From Bacilli bacterium (GTDB taxonomy: Bacteria; Bacillota_I; Bacilli_A; RF39; UBA660): a DNA stretch of 64,000 nucleotides. The stretch spans positions 486,852 through 550,851 of the forward strand of contig JAFYYX010000001.1 in assembly GCA_017548925.1 (NCBI GenBank), given 5' to 3'. The translations under genes were made by a program, and so were the position numbers. How positions within the stretch are numbered: the stretch's first letter is position 1; every line of letters begins with the position of its first letter. This document shows, in pieces, positions 49,064-58,286 of the stretch. Below the pieces are notes generated by a model. It searched no databases. It was not told the origin of the DNA and worked only from the letters and a program-made list of their open reading frames with translations.

Positions 49064-50149
49064 ATGGCTAAATCTGTATATATACATATACCATTTTGTA
49101 AATCAATTTGTTCTTACTGTGATTTTTGTAAGATGTTTTATGTAAAAAAATGGGTTCCTAAATATCTTGATGCCCTTGAAAAAGAAATTAAAGAAAGATA
49201 TGAGGGAGAAGAAATTAAAACTCTTTATATTGGTGGTGGAACACCATCATCACTAAATATTAAAGAACTAGAAAAATTAAAAGATATAATTGATATATTT
49301 AATATTTCTAAAAACTGTGAAATTACTTTTGAAGCTAATGTTCAAGATTTAAATGATATTTATTTAACATATTTAAAAAATATTGGAGTTAATAGACTTA
49401 GTATTGGTATTGAATCATTTGATAATGATAAATTAAAATTAATGGGTAGAGAAGCATCATTTGATCAAGCAGATAAAATTATTAGAATAGCAAGAAGTAA
49501 AGGTTTTAATAATATAAATGTTGATTTTATGTACGCGCTACCAAATGAAACAATTGATAAAACTAAAGATGATATTAAAAAAATAATAAAACTAAAACCT
49601 GACCATATTAGTGCTTATAGTTTAATATTAGAACCTAATACTAAAATAAATATTCACTATAAAGAAACTGTTGATGATGATACAGAATATGATATGTATC
49701 AATTAATTAAAAAAACTTTAGAAAAATCAGGTTATGAACACTATGAAGTAAGTAATTATTCAAAACCAAATAAATATGCAAAACATAATTTAGTTTACTG
49801 GCTTAATGGAGAATATTATGGTTTTGGTTTAGGTGCTTGTGGTTACTTACATGAAGTAAGATACGAAAATACTAGAAGTTTAACTAAGTATTTAGATGGT
49901 AATTACACTAAAACTAAAGAACTTGTTTCTCTTGAAGATGAAAAGAAAAATAAATTAATGCTTGGTTTAAGATTACTTAAGGGAATTGATTTAAACGCTT
50001 GGTTTTTAAAATATAATGAAAACCTAGAAAATAATGAATCAATTAAAAAATTGGTTAAAGAAAAAATGCTTATTATTAAGGATAATTATTTATATATAAA
50101 TCCTAAAAAACTATATATCATGAATGAAATTCTTATTAGAATAATTTAA
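49064..50149 (+). CDS. hemW: Radical SAM protein HemW (heme chaperone family)
   Basis: A CPO-like radical SAM protein. The cluster motif CKSICSYCDFCK provides CxxxCxxC plus the extra Cys typical of HemW; YIGGGTPSSLNIKELEKL and the glycine-rich GFGLGACGYLHEVRYENT also fit. HemW lacks coproporphyrinogen oxidase activity and is thought to handle heme, despite old hemN names. 361 residues; lepA-hemW is the conserved order in Firmicutes. Confidence 0.93.
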   Translation: MAKSVYIHIPFCKSICSYCDFCKMFYVKKWVPKYLDALEKEIKERYEGEEIKTLYIGGGTPSSLNIKELEKLKDIIDIFNISKNCEITFEANVQDLNDIYLTYLKNIGVNRLSIGIESFDNDKLKLMGREASFDQADKIIRIARSKGFNNINVDFMYALPNETIDKTKDDIKKIIKLKPDHISAYSLILEPNTKINIHYKETVDDDTEYDMYQLIKKTLEKSGYEHYEVSNYSKPNKYAKHNLVYWLNGEYYGFGLGACGYLHEVRYENTRSLTKYLDGNYTKTKELVSLEDEKKNKLMLGLRLLKGIDLNAWFLKYNENLENNESIKKLVKEKMLIIKDNYLYINPKKLYIMNEILIRII

Positions 50150-50155
50150 AAGATT

Positions 50156-50180
50156 AAAGAACAATTAAATTGTTCTTTTT
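50156..50180 (+). terminator. Terminator after hemW
   Basis: AAAGAACAA/TTGTTCTTT with a short loop and T tail. Confidence 0.75.
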
Positions 50181-50249
50181 CTTTTTAATTTAATTGATAT
50201 TATTTTAGATATTATGATATAATGCTATTGATAATAGGAGTGGTTGCTC

Positions 50250-52424
50250 GTGGGACATAGTAATGATGAAAAAATTGAATCTTTAGAAGATACAATTATT
50301 TTTCAAGTTGAAGAAGATTCAAGTACAAAAGAACAAAATGTTATACGTGAAAAAAACGAGGTTGTAGATTTTACTCATCCTGTTGAAGTTTTATCTGACG
50401 TAGAAAAAGATAGTTCCAAAAAAGAAAAAAAATCTGCAAAAATTAAAAAAGATAAAAAGAAAAAGGGATTTCATCCATTTTCAAAAATTAAATCTTGGTG
50501 GACTAATTTATCAAAACAAAAGAAATTAATTATCATTCTTTTATTTGTATTAGTTATTCTTTTAGCTGTTGTTGGTATTATTTTCTTTAATAAAAAAGAT
50601 AATAAAAAACCAGCTAAGAAAGCACCTGATGTTATCGTTGAAAATGATTTTTATCGTTATGAAAACGGAACTCTTGTTTTTATGGATTCTGATAATAACG
50701 AAATTGGTAAGTATAAATGTAAGAATCAAGATCAAAAGAAATGTTATGTTGCATTTCAAAGTAATGAGGATGATTTTACAGGAGATATTTATTTAAATGA
50801 ATCTGGTAATAAACTTGATAGAAGAGCTAAAATTGTTAACAACAATTATGTTTTTATCGTTGATAATAAAAAAGGCTTAGATGATGATATGGTTTTATAT
50901 AGCATAAAAAATAAAACTAATCATGACGAATATAAACTTGTTAAAGAATCATCAATAAATAAAAACTTTGTTGTTTTAAAAGATTTAGATAATAAATATG
51001 GTGTAATTGACTTATCAGGTGATGAACCTAAAGTTTTAATTAATTTTGTATATGACTATGTTGGTATGATTAATAGTGACATGGCTAATAAATATGTTGT
51101 TCTTCTAAAAAATGGCAAGTACTATATTTCAGATTTTACTGAAAAACTACTTAGTGGTGGTTTAAATCAAAAAATAGTTGAATATAATGATCAGTACATT
51201 GTTACTAAAGATGGAGAAAACAAATATAAAATCTATGATTATGATGATAATGAACTTCAAAGTCAAAGTTATTTATTTATAAAACTTAATAATGAATATT
51301 ATGCTGCTGTTTTAGATAATGGTGTTTATGTTTATGATAAAGTAGGAACTAAATATAATGAAGTGCCTATTGCATTAACATCAAATACATTTAATAGAAC
51401 ATATACTTTTGATGCAAATAATCAGTTAATATCTAATGATATAGCTTTTGAAATCTCAACTAATGATGATTATATTACTATAACAAGAGGAAAAGCTATT
51501 GATTCACTTTCTATAAAAGAAGCAAACGCTAATAAAGATCATGCATATTTAAATTATTATAATGGTATTTTATATTTTTATTCTAACCCTGAAAAAACTG
51601 CTTTAATAGGTAAATATACATGTAAAAATAGAAATAACCCAGGCTCATTTGATTTATGTGATATAGCAACTTCTGTATCAATGTCTAATAATGATATGAC
51701 TAGTGGTGTTGCATCTGGTAAAATTGCTATTTTAAATAATAGATATGTCTTTATAAAAGATTCACTTTCAACTGGTAATATTTATTTATATGACTTAGTT
51801 GCTAATAAAAAATTAGGCCCATACAATGATGTTGAAGCATATGATTTAACAAGTGATAAAGAATCAGTTAAAAGTATTAATGGTGCTTATGTAATTGCTA
51901 AAAATAAAAATAATCAATATGGCTTACTTAGAATCAATAATCAAAGTGTTGATGTCGTACTTAGTTTTGAATATGCATCAATTGAAAAGGAAGGCGAATA
52001 CTTCCTAGTTAAAAAAGAAAATGGATCATATTCACTATATAATCAATCAGGTAATGCTTTAACTAAAGATTTTGGTATAAAAATTGTTTCTTATAATGAA
52101 AACTATTGTTTAGGAAAATCAGTTTCTGGTTATTCGCTATTTAACTATAATGGTGAAAAAGTAGATACAAATATGTATGCATATATATATCTAGCAAGTA
52201 ATTATTATGTTGGAATTATTGATAATAACTTAGGTATATATAAATACAATAATCCTTCTGTTAATGTACTTCAAAGCCCTGTAAAAATTAAAAATGCTGA
52301 TTCATGGAAAGATGCTAATTACTTTAAAGTATCAGCATCACAGTTAGGTTACATAATTAATATTACAGATGGAGAAAATAATAAAGAATATACATTTGAT
52401 GAAAATGGATTATTAAAAGAATAG
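50250..52424 (+). CDS. Membrane-anchored surface protein with WG-repeat-like segments
   Basis: I do not recognise a named family. A charged cytoplasmic N-terminus (about 85 residues, very Lys-rich), one membrane helix (about 90-112), and an extracellular part of about 600 residues. This contains at least two copies of a unit with the WG-like pattern NKYGVIDL...VLINFVYDYVG and NQYGLLRI...VVLSFEYASI, plus the recurring GKYKC/GKYTC cysteine motif. GTG 50250 follows ATAGGAG by 9 bases. The next gene encodes a related shorter protein, suggesting a duplicated surface or adhesin-like system. Confidence 0.75.
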   Translation: MGHSNDEKIESLEDTIIFQVEEDSSTKEQNVIREKNEVVDFTHPVEVLSDVEKDSSKKEKKSAKIKKDKKKKGFHPFSKIKSWWTNLSKQKKLIIILLFVLVILLAVVGIIFFNKKDNKKPAKKAPDVIVENDFYRYENGTLVFMDSDNNEIGKYKCKNQDQKKCYVAFQSNEDDFTGDIYLNESGNKLDRRAKIVNNNYVFIVDNKKGLDDDMVLYSIKNKTNHDEYKLVKESSINKNFVVLKDLDNKYGVIDLSGDEPKVLINFVYDYVGMINSDMANKYVVLLKNGKYYISDFTEKLLSGGLNQKIVEYNDQYIVTKDGENKYKIYDYDDNELQSQSYLFIKLNNEYYAAVLDNGVYVYDKVGTKYNEVPIALTSNTFNRTYTFDANNQLISNDIAFEISTNDDYITITRGKAIDSLSIKEANANKDHAYLNYYNGILYFYSNPEKTALIGKYTCKNRNNPGSFDLCDIATSVSMSNNDMTSGVASGKIAILNNRYVFIKDSLSTGNIYLYDLVANKKLGPYNDVEAYDLTSDKESVKSINGAYVIAKNKNNQYGLLRINNQSVDVVLSFEYASIEKEGEYFLVKKENGSYSLYNQSGNALTKDFGIKIVSYNENYCLGKSVSGYSLFNYNGEKVDTNMYAYIYLASNYYVGIIDNNLGIYKYNNPSVNVLQSPVKIKNADSWKDANYFKVSASQLGYIINITDGENNKEYTFDENGLLKE

Positions 52425-52437
52425 GAGGGAGCTTTAA

Positions 52438-53316
52438 ATGAGCAATAAAGTTTATTTAAATGGAATTATTGTTGTAGCTGTTATATTTATTGGTCTTGCT
52501 ATATTTGGAACTACTAACCATTTTGCTGGATACTATAATCCAAATAAAAAAAGTACTGATAATAACAATAATAACGATCCTAAACCAAATCCTAATCCTA
52601 ATCCAGACCCAGATCCAAAACCAACAGATAAAGAAATTCAAGGTTATAAGTGTACAACAAATGATTGTTACATATTAAGTGGAACATCAACAATTAATGA
52701 TAAATATTTATTTATAGTTGATGGAACAGATAATGTTGTATTATTTGATATAACTGAAAAGAAAGTAAAAGAAACATATAAAAATATTGTTGTTGGAAGT
52801 AATAATAATTTCGTTGCAAAAAATAAAGAAGATAAATACTCAATTATTAAAGTAAATGATGATGTAAAAGAATTAGTACCATTTGAATATACATTAATTG
52901 AGTATGTTAAAACAAAAGATAATTATATTTTAACTAAACAAAATTCATCTTTTGTAACAGATAATAATGTTGTAACAATAACTCTTACATATAATGCACA
53001 AATTGTTGATTATAATGATTCATATATTATAACAAGGACAGCAAATGGAGAATATCATATCTTTAACTTCAACAATAATACTGAACTAACAGAGTATGTA
53101 AGTGGTAAACGTATTTTTATAGAACTTGTTAAAAACTTTGTTGGTGTTGTAACTGAAGATCATGTCTATAGATTATTTGATTTTAAAAATGGCAATAAAT
53201 TAGTTGCTGAATATCGTTTAAATACTTCATCAACTAAATTCCATGCCGTTGTAAATAGTTCATATCAACTTGAAATCTATGAAGATGATGAACTAGTAAA
53301 AACTATTGATTTATAG
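52438..53316 (+). CDS. Surface protein related to the preceding gene, with Asn/Asp-Pro linker
   Basis: A membrane anchor or signal at residues 5-24, a poly-Asn stretch, then a proline linker of NP and DP repeats (about residues 42-63), followed by a domain with the same pattern as the upstream protein: YKCTTNDCYI cysteine pair, DKYSIIKV...ELVPFEYTLIEYV. 292 residues. It lies 13 bases after the upstream gene behind AGGAGGGAGC, so the two form an operon. The promoter of the following T-box begins inside its last codons. Confidence 0.75.
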   Translation: MSNKVYLNGIIVVAVIFIGLAIFGTTNHFAGYYNPNKKSTDNNNNNDPKPNPNPNPDPDPKPTDKEIQGYKCTTNDCYILSGTSTINDKYLFIVDGTDNVVLFDITEKKVKETYKNIVVGSNNNFVAKNKEDKYSIIKVNDDVKELVPFEYTLIEYVKTKDNYILTKQNSSFVTDNNVVTITLTYNAQIVDYNDSYIITRTANGEYHIFNFNNNTELTEYVSGKRIFIELVKNFVGVVTEDHVYRLFDFKNGNKLVAEYRLNTSSTKFHAVVNSSYQLEIYEDDELVKTIDL

Positions 53317-53334
53317 AAACTAATTTATTATAAT
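53306..53334 (+). promoter_or_regulatory. Promoter of the valine T-box leader
   Basis: TTGATT (53306-53311), 17-bp spacer, TATAAT (53329-53334). The -35 lies inside the last codons of the upstream gene. Confidence 0.7.
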
Positions 53335-53340
53335 ATCAAG

Positions 53341-53574
53341 TGAAAAACGAAGAACAAGAGGAGTATAATTAATTACTTTTAAAAAGAGAGTTAGTATTTG
53401 GTGAAAGCTAATAAAGTATTAATTAGAAGGTAGCTTGGGAGTTATATATTTGAAATAATAGTAAAATATATTGTTTGGTCGCATTAAGACTATTAAGGTA
53501 ATATATATTAAGTATGTTACAAATTAAGGTGGTACCACGAAAGATTCGTCCTTATAGGATGAGTCTTTTTTATT
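53341..53574 (+). promoter_or_regulatory. T-box riboswitch (valine) controlling dut-valS
   Basis: A full canonical T-box: AGAGAG (53385-53390), GGTGAAAG (53400-53407), specifier layout GAAG-GTA-GC-TTGGGAG with GTA (Val) at 53430-53432, T-box core AAGGTGGTACCACGA (53526-53540) with T as variable base for the A discriminator, and a 12-bp perfect terminator stem at 53541-53567 with T run. The first gene downstream is dut, not valS; valS follows 17 bases after dut. Confidence 0.95.
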
Positions 53575-53594
53575 TTTTATAAGAGGTGAATATT

Positions 53595-54035
53595 ATGGAA
53601 ATTAATATTAAAAAGTTAAATGAAAACGCTATAATTCCAACAAGGGGAACTGAAGATTCTGCTGGTTATGATTTATACGCATGTTTAGAAGAAGAAAATA
53701 TTTCTATTAATCCTGGAGAATCAGTCATGATTAAATTTGGAATTTCTGTTGAAATACCAAAAGGATACTTTGGAGCTATTTTTGCAAGAAGTGGCATGGC
53801 TGCTAAAAGAAATTTAAGACCAGCAAACTGCACAGCGGTAATTGATAGTGATTATAGGGGAGAATTAATGCTTCCTTTATATAATGATTCTAAAGTAGTT
53901 CAAGTTATTGAAAATAAGGATCGAGTGGCACAAATGGTTATAATGCCTTATTTAAATGTTACTTTTAATGAGGTTGATAAATTAAGTGAGACTGATCGTG
54001 ATCAAGGTGGATTTGGTTCAACTGGAACTAAATAA
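53595..54035 (+). CDS. dut: dUTP diphosphatase (trimeric dUTPase)
   Basis: Converts dUTP to dUMP and keeps uracil out of DNA. All five motifs of trimeric dUTPases are present: DSAGYDLYA, ARSGMAAK, IDSDYRGEL, RVAQMVI and DRDQGGFGSTG. 146 residues. ATG 53595 was chosen because the GTG at 53586 is part of AAGAGGTGAA. Being the first gene after a valine T-box, it should respond to tRNA-Val charging together with valS, which is unexpected for this enzyme. Confidence 0.95.
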   Translation: MEINIKKLNENAIIPTRGTEDSAGYDLYACLEEENISINPGESVMIKFGISVEIPKGYFGAIFARSGMAAKRNLRPANCTAVIDSDYRGELMLPLYNDSKVVQVIENKDRVAQMVIMPYLNVTFNEVDKLSETDRDQGGFGSTGTK

Positions 54036-54052
54036 AAGAAGAGGGAATAATT

Positions 54053-56470
54053 ATGTTAGATAAAAAATATGATTTTAAAGAAAAAGAACAAAAATGGATG
54101 GATTATTGGAAAGAAAATAATGTATATGAATTTAAACCAGATCAAAGAGAGGTATATTCAATAGATACACCTCCACCAACAGTTAATGGTAAAATTCATA
54201 TTGGTCATATCTTTTCATATTCTCAAGCTGAAATGATGGCAAGATATAAAAGATTAAAAGGATTTAATGTATTTTATCCATTTGGTTTTGATGATAATGG
54301 TCTTCCATCAGAAAGATTAGTAGAAAAAGAGCAAGGTAAAAAAGCTGCTGAAATAGGAAGAGAAGAATTCTCTAAACTTTGTTATGAAACTACTGATAAA
54401 TATGAAAGTGATTTTCAAGATTTATTTAGTAAAATGGGCGTTAGTACTGACTGGAAAATGTACTATAAAACTGTAAGCCCATCAACAATTAAAATTAGTC
54501 AATTATCATTTTTAGATTTAATTGAAAAAGGACATTGTTATCATAAAGAATCACCAGCTCTTTGGTGTAATGAATGTTTAACATCAATTGCTCAAGCAGA
54601 GCTTGAAACTAAAACAATTAAAACAATGTTTAATTATTTAAACTATGAAACAACTGATGGTGAAACATTTACAATTGCAACAACAAGACCAGAACTTATA
54701 CCAGCAATTGTTTGTGTATTTGTTAATCCAGAAGATGAAAAGCATAAACATTTAATTGGAAAAACAGCACACATTCCAGTAATTGATATTGAAGTACCAA
54801 TTTTAGCAGATGAAAAAGTAGCCATTGATAAAGGTACTGGCGTTGTTATGTGCTGTACATTTGGTGATCAAACTGATATTGAGTGGTGGAAAAAATATAA
54901 TTTACCACTTAAATATATTTTTACTGATGATGGTAGAATTGTTGATTCAGTTAAAAATTATGGTGGTTTAAAAATTAAAGAAGCTAGAGCTAAAATTATA
55001 GAAGACTTTAAAGAAGCTGGATATTTAGTTAAACAAGAAGAACTTGAACATGAAGTACAAACACATGAAAGATGTGGAAAAGAAGTAGAATACTCAGTAA
55101 TGAAACAATGGTTCATTGATATTATGAATCATAAAGAAGACTTTATTAAAATAGGTAATGAAATTAAATGGTATCCAGATCATATGCACGCAAGATATGA
55201 TGAATGGGTAAATAATGTAGCTTGGGATTGGTGTATTTCAAGACAAAGATATTTTGGTGTACCATTTCCTGTTTGGTATTGTAAAGACTGTGGAGAACCT
55301 ATTTTTGCAAGAAAAGAAGATTTACCAGTAAATCCACTTTCTGATAAGGCACCAGCTGATAAATGTCCAAAATGCGGATGTAATGAATTTGTTCCAGAAA
55401 CAGATGTAATGGATACATGGGCAACTTCTTCAGTAACACCTCTTATTAATATGAGATATGGTGAAGAAAACAATTATGAAGACTTTTTAAAACCTATGAG
55501 TCTTAGAACAAATGCATCAGAAATTATAAGAACATGGGATTTCTATACTATCGTTAAAAGTTTCTATCACTTTGGAACAAGACCTTGGGATAATGTAATG
55601 ATTTCAGGATTTGTTATGGCTGATAAAGGAGAAAAAATTAGTAAATCTAAAGGTAATAGTAAAGTTGAACCAATGGATTTAATTAATAATTATTCTGCTG
55701 ATGTTATTAGATACTGGGCTGGTTCAGGTAGACTTGGAACAGATATTATCTTTAGTGAAGAAACACTTCAAAGAGGTAGAAAATTAATTAATAAAATTTG
55801 GAATGTGTCTAAATTTATTGAGATGCATTTAGCTGATTTTAAAGATAAAGAATTTACAGATTTCGAATATATTGATAAATGGATTATAGGTAAATTTGAA
55901 GAAATGGAAAAAGGATATATTAAATATCTTGATAACTATGAAATGGGACTTGCACTAAATCACTTAGAAAAATTCTTCTGGAATTTCTGTGATAACTATA
56001 TTGAAATAGTTAAACACAGATTATATAGACCTGAAGAATTCGGCGATACTCCAAGATACTCAGGACAAAAAACTGTTTATATGCTTTTATATAAACTTTT
56101 ACAAGACTTTAGTATTTTCTTCCCATTTATTACGGAAGAAATATATCAAGAATTATATAAGGATGAAAAATCAATTCATTTAACAAGAATAAAAGAACTT
56201 GAATATAATTTTGATAAAGAAGCTAAAATAGGTGATGAAATAGTTGATATTATAAGTCAAGCAAGAGGAGAAAAGTCTAATAATAACTTATCTTTAAAAA
56301 CACCTATTAAGAATTTAGAATTAAGTTTAAATAGTGAACTTAAAGAAGCTATTAATAAATCTATTAAGGATTTTAAAGCAACATTATTTATTGAAAATTT
56401 AAAAATAAGTGATGTTGAAAAAGATTATTCAATCGATAAGATTGAACTTAATTTAGAAGAGCAAGAATAA
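54053..56470 (+). CDS. valS: Valyl-tRNA synthetase, short archaeal/rickettsial-like form
   Basis: A class Ia synthetase. HIGH is present as KIHIGHIFSYSQ and KMSKS as KISKSKGN. The block PFGFDDNGLPSERLVEKEQG, where typical bacterial ValRS has a GTDHAGIATQ-type sequence, is characteristic of the archaeal-like branch also seen in Rickettsia. CKDCG and CPKCG give a zinc site. At 805 residues it lacks the long C-terminal coiled-coil tRNA-binding arm of B. subtilis ValRS. Controlled through dut by the valine T-box. Confidence 0.95.
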   Translation: MLDKKYDFKEKEQKWMDYWKENNVYEFKPDQREVYSIDTPPPTVNGKIHIGHIFSYSQAEMMARYKRLKGFNVFYPFGFDDNGLPSERLVEKEQGKKAAEIGREEFSKLCYETTDKYESDFQDLFSKMGVSTDWKMYYKTVSPSTIKISQLSFLDLIEKGHCYHKESPALWCNECLTSIAQAELETKTIKTMFNYLNYETTDGETFTIATTRPELIPAIVCVFVNPEDEKHKHLIGKTAHIPVIDIEVPILADEKVAIDKGTGVVMCCTFGDQTDIEWWKKYNLPLKYIFTDDGRIVDSVKNYGGLKIKEARAKIIEDFKEAGYLVKQEELEHEVQTHERCGKEVEYSVMKQWFIDIMNHKEDFIKIGNEIKWYPDHMHARYDEWVNNVAWDWCISRQRYFGVPFPVWYCKDCGEPIFARKEDLPVNPLSDKAPADKCPKCGCNEFVPETDVMDTWATSSVTPLINMRYGEENNYEDFLKPMSLRTNASEIIRTWDFYTIVKSFYHFGTRPWDNVMISGFVMADKGEKISKSKGNSKVEPMDLINNYSADVIRYWAGSGRLGTDIIFSEETLQRGRKLINKIWNVSKFIEMHLADFKDKEFTDFEYIDKWIIGKFEEMEKGYIKYLDNYEMGLALNHLEKFFWNFCDNYIEIVKHRLYRPEEFGDTPRYSGQKTVYMLLYKLLQDFSIFFPFITEEIYQELYKDEKSIHLTRIKELEYNFDKEAKIGDEIVDIISQARGEKSNNNLSLKTPIKNLELSLNSELKEAINKSIKDFKATLFIENLKISDVEKDYSIDKIELNLEEQE

Positions 56471-56482
56471 TTGCTCTTTTTT
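56457..56482 (+). terminator. Terminator after valS
   Basis: AAGAGCAA/TTGCTCTT plus T run, overlapping the valS stop. Confidence 0.85.
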
Positions 56483-56542
56483 ATTGCACTATCATAAAAT
56501 TTATTATAAAATGGTAATACTGTTTTGGAGATGAGCATAATA

Positions 56543-57109
56543 ATGAAACTTGTAAATACAACTTTATATCATTTTAGAGATGGAAGAAGAAAAAATAACA
56601 ATTGGGTAGTTGGAAATAAATTTAGTGTTGATGAAGATTATCGCAATTATATATGTAGTGGTATAGAGCCAATTGATACTAATACACCTTTAATAAATAA
56701 GAAAATAGAATACTATTCAATGGCTAATGATATTAATTTTGCGTTTACTAAAGCAGAAAAAATGTTAGAGTTACGTAGATCTGAAAAATATCCTGAACTA
56801 ATAAGTAGATTTAATTGTATGTATTTTTGTGATATAGAATCGCTTGAATATTGGAGCCACAAATTACCTGATCATTATGAGTTATATGAAGTTATATTAA
56901 ACGGAGAAGCATTTAAATCATCTACTTTACTATTTCCTTTTGCAAGCAATAATTGTACATATGAAGATTTCTTAAAGTTATGTGATGATTACTGGAATCC
57001 AAATATGACAGAAGAACTAAATAGTTATAATGAATATTTATTTCAAGGTAGTGTATTTGTTAGTGAAAAACTTGATGCTAATAAAGTAAGAAGTAGGAAT
57101 AATAACTAA
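56543..57109 (+). CDS. Uncharacterised protein, possibly DUF2441-like
   Basis: A soluble protein of 188 residues. The order of elements, an N-terminal LYHFRDG strand, a FCDIESLEYWSHKLP segment, YELYEVILNGEAF, and a late DDYWNP, resembles DUF2441-type proteins, whose fold has been compared with ADP-ribosyltransferase-like folds. I cannot confirm this and assign no function. ATG 56543 was chosen by position behind GGAGATGAG; ATG 56531 is too close to the site. It is monocistronic between valS and hrcA. Confidence 0.65.
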   Translation: MKLVNTTLYHFRDGRRKNNNWVVGNKFSVDEDYRNYICSGIEPIDTNTPLINKKIEYYSMANDINFAFTKAEKMLELRRSEKYPELISRFNCMYFCDIESLEYWSHKLPDHYELYEVILNGEAFKSSTLLFPFASNNCTYEDFLKLCDDYWNPNMTEELNSYNEYLFQGSVFVSEKLDANKVRSRNNN

Positions 57110-57132
57110 AAAACTAAATAAAATAGTATTAT

Positions 57133-57166
57133 AAAATAAGCTTATAAAGAAAGCTTATTTTAATTT
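57133..57166 (+). terminator. Terminator-like hairpin before hrcA
   Basis: AAAATAAGCTT/AAGCTTATTTT with an interrupted T tail. Confidence 0.65.
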
Positions 57167-57175
57167 GTAAATAAA

Positions 57176-57203
57176 TTAGCACTCACATATTGACAAGTGC
57201 TAA
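57176..57203 (+). promoter_or_regulatory. CIRCE element 1 (HrcA operator)
   Basis: TTAGCACTC and AAGTGCTAA, close to the CIRCE consensus (TTAGCACTC-N9-GAGTGCTAA), but with 10 rather than 9 bases between the nine-base arms and one arm mismatch. It contains the -35 TTGACA. Confidence 0.85.
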
Positions 57204-57217
57204 AATTGTGATAAAAT
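57190..57217 (+). promoter_or_regulatory. Promoter of the hrcA cluster
   Basis: TTGACA (57190-57195), 16-bp spacer, TAAAAT (57212-57217) with TGa upstream. The -35 is inside CIRCE 1 and the start site is next to CIRCE 2. Confidence 0.7.
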
Positions 57218-57221
57218 GATA

Positions 57222-57248
57222 TTAGCACTTGAAAAGTTGCAGTGCTAA
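57222..57248 (+). promoter_or_regulatory. CIRCE element 2 (HrcA operator)
   Basis: TTAGCACTT-N9-CAGTGCTAA with canonical 27-bp geometry and one mismatch between arms. It lies between the -10 and the hrcA Shine-Dalgarno. Confidence 0.88.
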
Positions 57249-57260
57249 AATGAGGTGATG

Positions 57261-58286
57261 ATGTTGGAAGAACGTCAAAACAAACTACTAAGAGAAATTG
57301 TTGAATCTTATATTAAAACAGCAAGACCTGTTGGTAGTAAAGCGCTATGTGAAAAACTTAATTGTTCATCTGCAACTATACGTAATGAGATGGCTATTCT
57401 TGAAGGTTTAGGTTATATTGAAAAGAATCATATATCATCTGGTCGTGTACCAAGTGAAAAAGGTTATAAATATTATGTAGATAATCTAATGAAACCAAAA
57501 GAATTATCAGGAGAAGATATTTTGAATTTACAAACTATCTTTTCTAATAAAGATTTACAGCTATCTGATGCAATTAATAAATGTATGGATATGATTAGTG
57601 ATTTAACTAATTATACAAGTATAGTTCTTGGTAAAAGTTCCAAAGAAAATTTACTACAACAAGTATCAATTATTCCACTTGGTAATAATAAAGTTGTTGC
57701 TCTTGTATGTACTGATAAAGGAATTGTTGAAAGTAAACAATTTAGTGTTGATGTAACAATTGATATTGCAGAAGTTGTTAAAACTAGTGAAATAATTAAT
57801 AAAATGTTATTTGGAACTCCAATTGATGAAGTAAATGAAAGATTAGAGTTTGAAATAAAACCAATTATTTCAAAACAGATAGATCAATACGAAAAAGTAT
57901 ATGGCATCTTCTATGATGCATTTAATGATTTTATTAAAAATTCATCAAATGTTCACATATCTGGTAAATCAAAGATATTTAATCAACCTGAATATCAAGA
58001 TGCTAAAAATATTAAGAAATTAGTTAATAAATTTGATGATGAATCATTAATTAAAAAAATTGATGAATCATCAGATTCAAATGATATAAAGATATATATT
58101 GGTGATGAAAATGAATTTGATGATGACGTAACTATTATTAAATCAAAATATCATGTAAAAGGTGAAGAAGGAACAATTGCTATCGTTGGGCCAAAAAGAA
58201 TGGAATATGATAGAGTTGTTGGGCTTCTTGATTACATCAATAAATATATAGAGGACTTAGAAAGTGGTGATTCAGAAAGTGAATAA
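57261..58286 (+). CDS. hrcA: Heat-inducible transcription repressor HrcA
   Basis: The repressor that binds CIRCE and needs GroEL for activity. The N-terminal winged helix shows ERQNKLLREIVESYIKTARPVGSKAL and CSSATIRNEMAILEGLGYIEKNH; a GAF-like domain and dimerisation segment follow. 341 residues. Three start codons are stacked (GTG, ATG, ATG); ATG 57261 gives the usual ML.ERQ start and proper spacing from AGGTGA. Two CIRCE elements upstream show autoregulation. Confidence 0.96.
   Translation: MLEERQNKLLREIVESYIKTARPVGSKALCEKLNCSSATIRNEMAILEGLGYIEKNHISSGRVPSEKGYKYYVDNLMKPKELSGEDILNLQTIFSNKDLQLSDAINKCMDMISDLTNYTSIVLGKSSKENLLQQVSIIPLGNNKVVALVCTDKGIVESKQFSVDVTIDIAEVVKTSEIINKMLFGTPIDEVNERLEFEIKPIISKQIDQYEKVYGIFYDAFNDFIKNSSNVHISGKSKIFNQPEYQDAKNIKKLVNKFDDESLIKKIDESSDSNDIKIYIGDENEFDDDVTIIKSKYHVKGEEGTIAIVGPKRMEYDRVVGLLDYINKYIEDLESGDSESE

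Noticed and set aside
52555-52625. Asn- and Pro-rich repeats as a CRISPR-like or tandem DNA repeat
   Set aside because: The repeat units are in-frame codons for a proline linker; there are no spacers or separate repeat copies.
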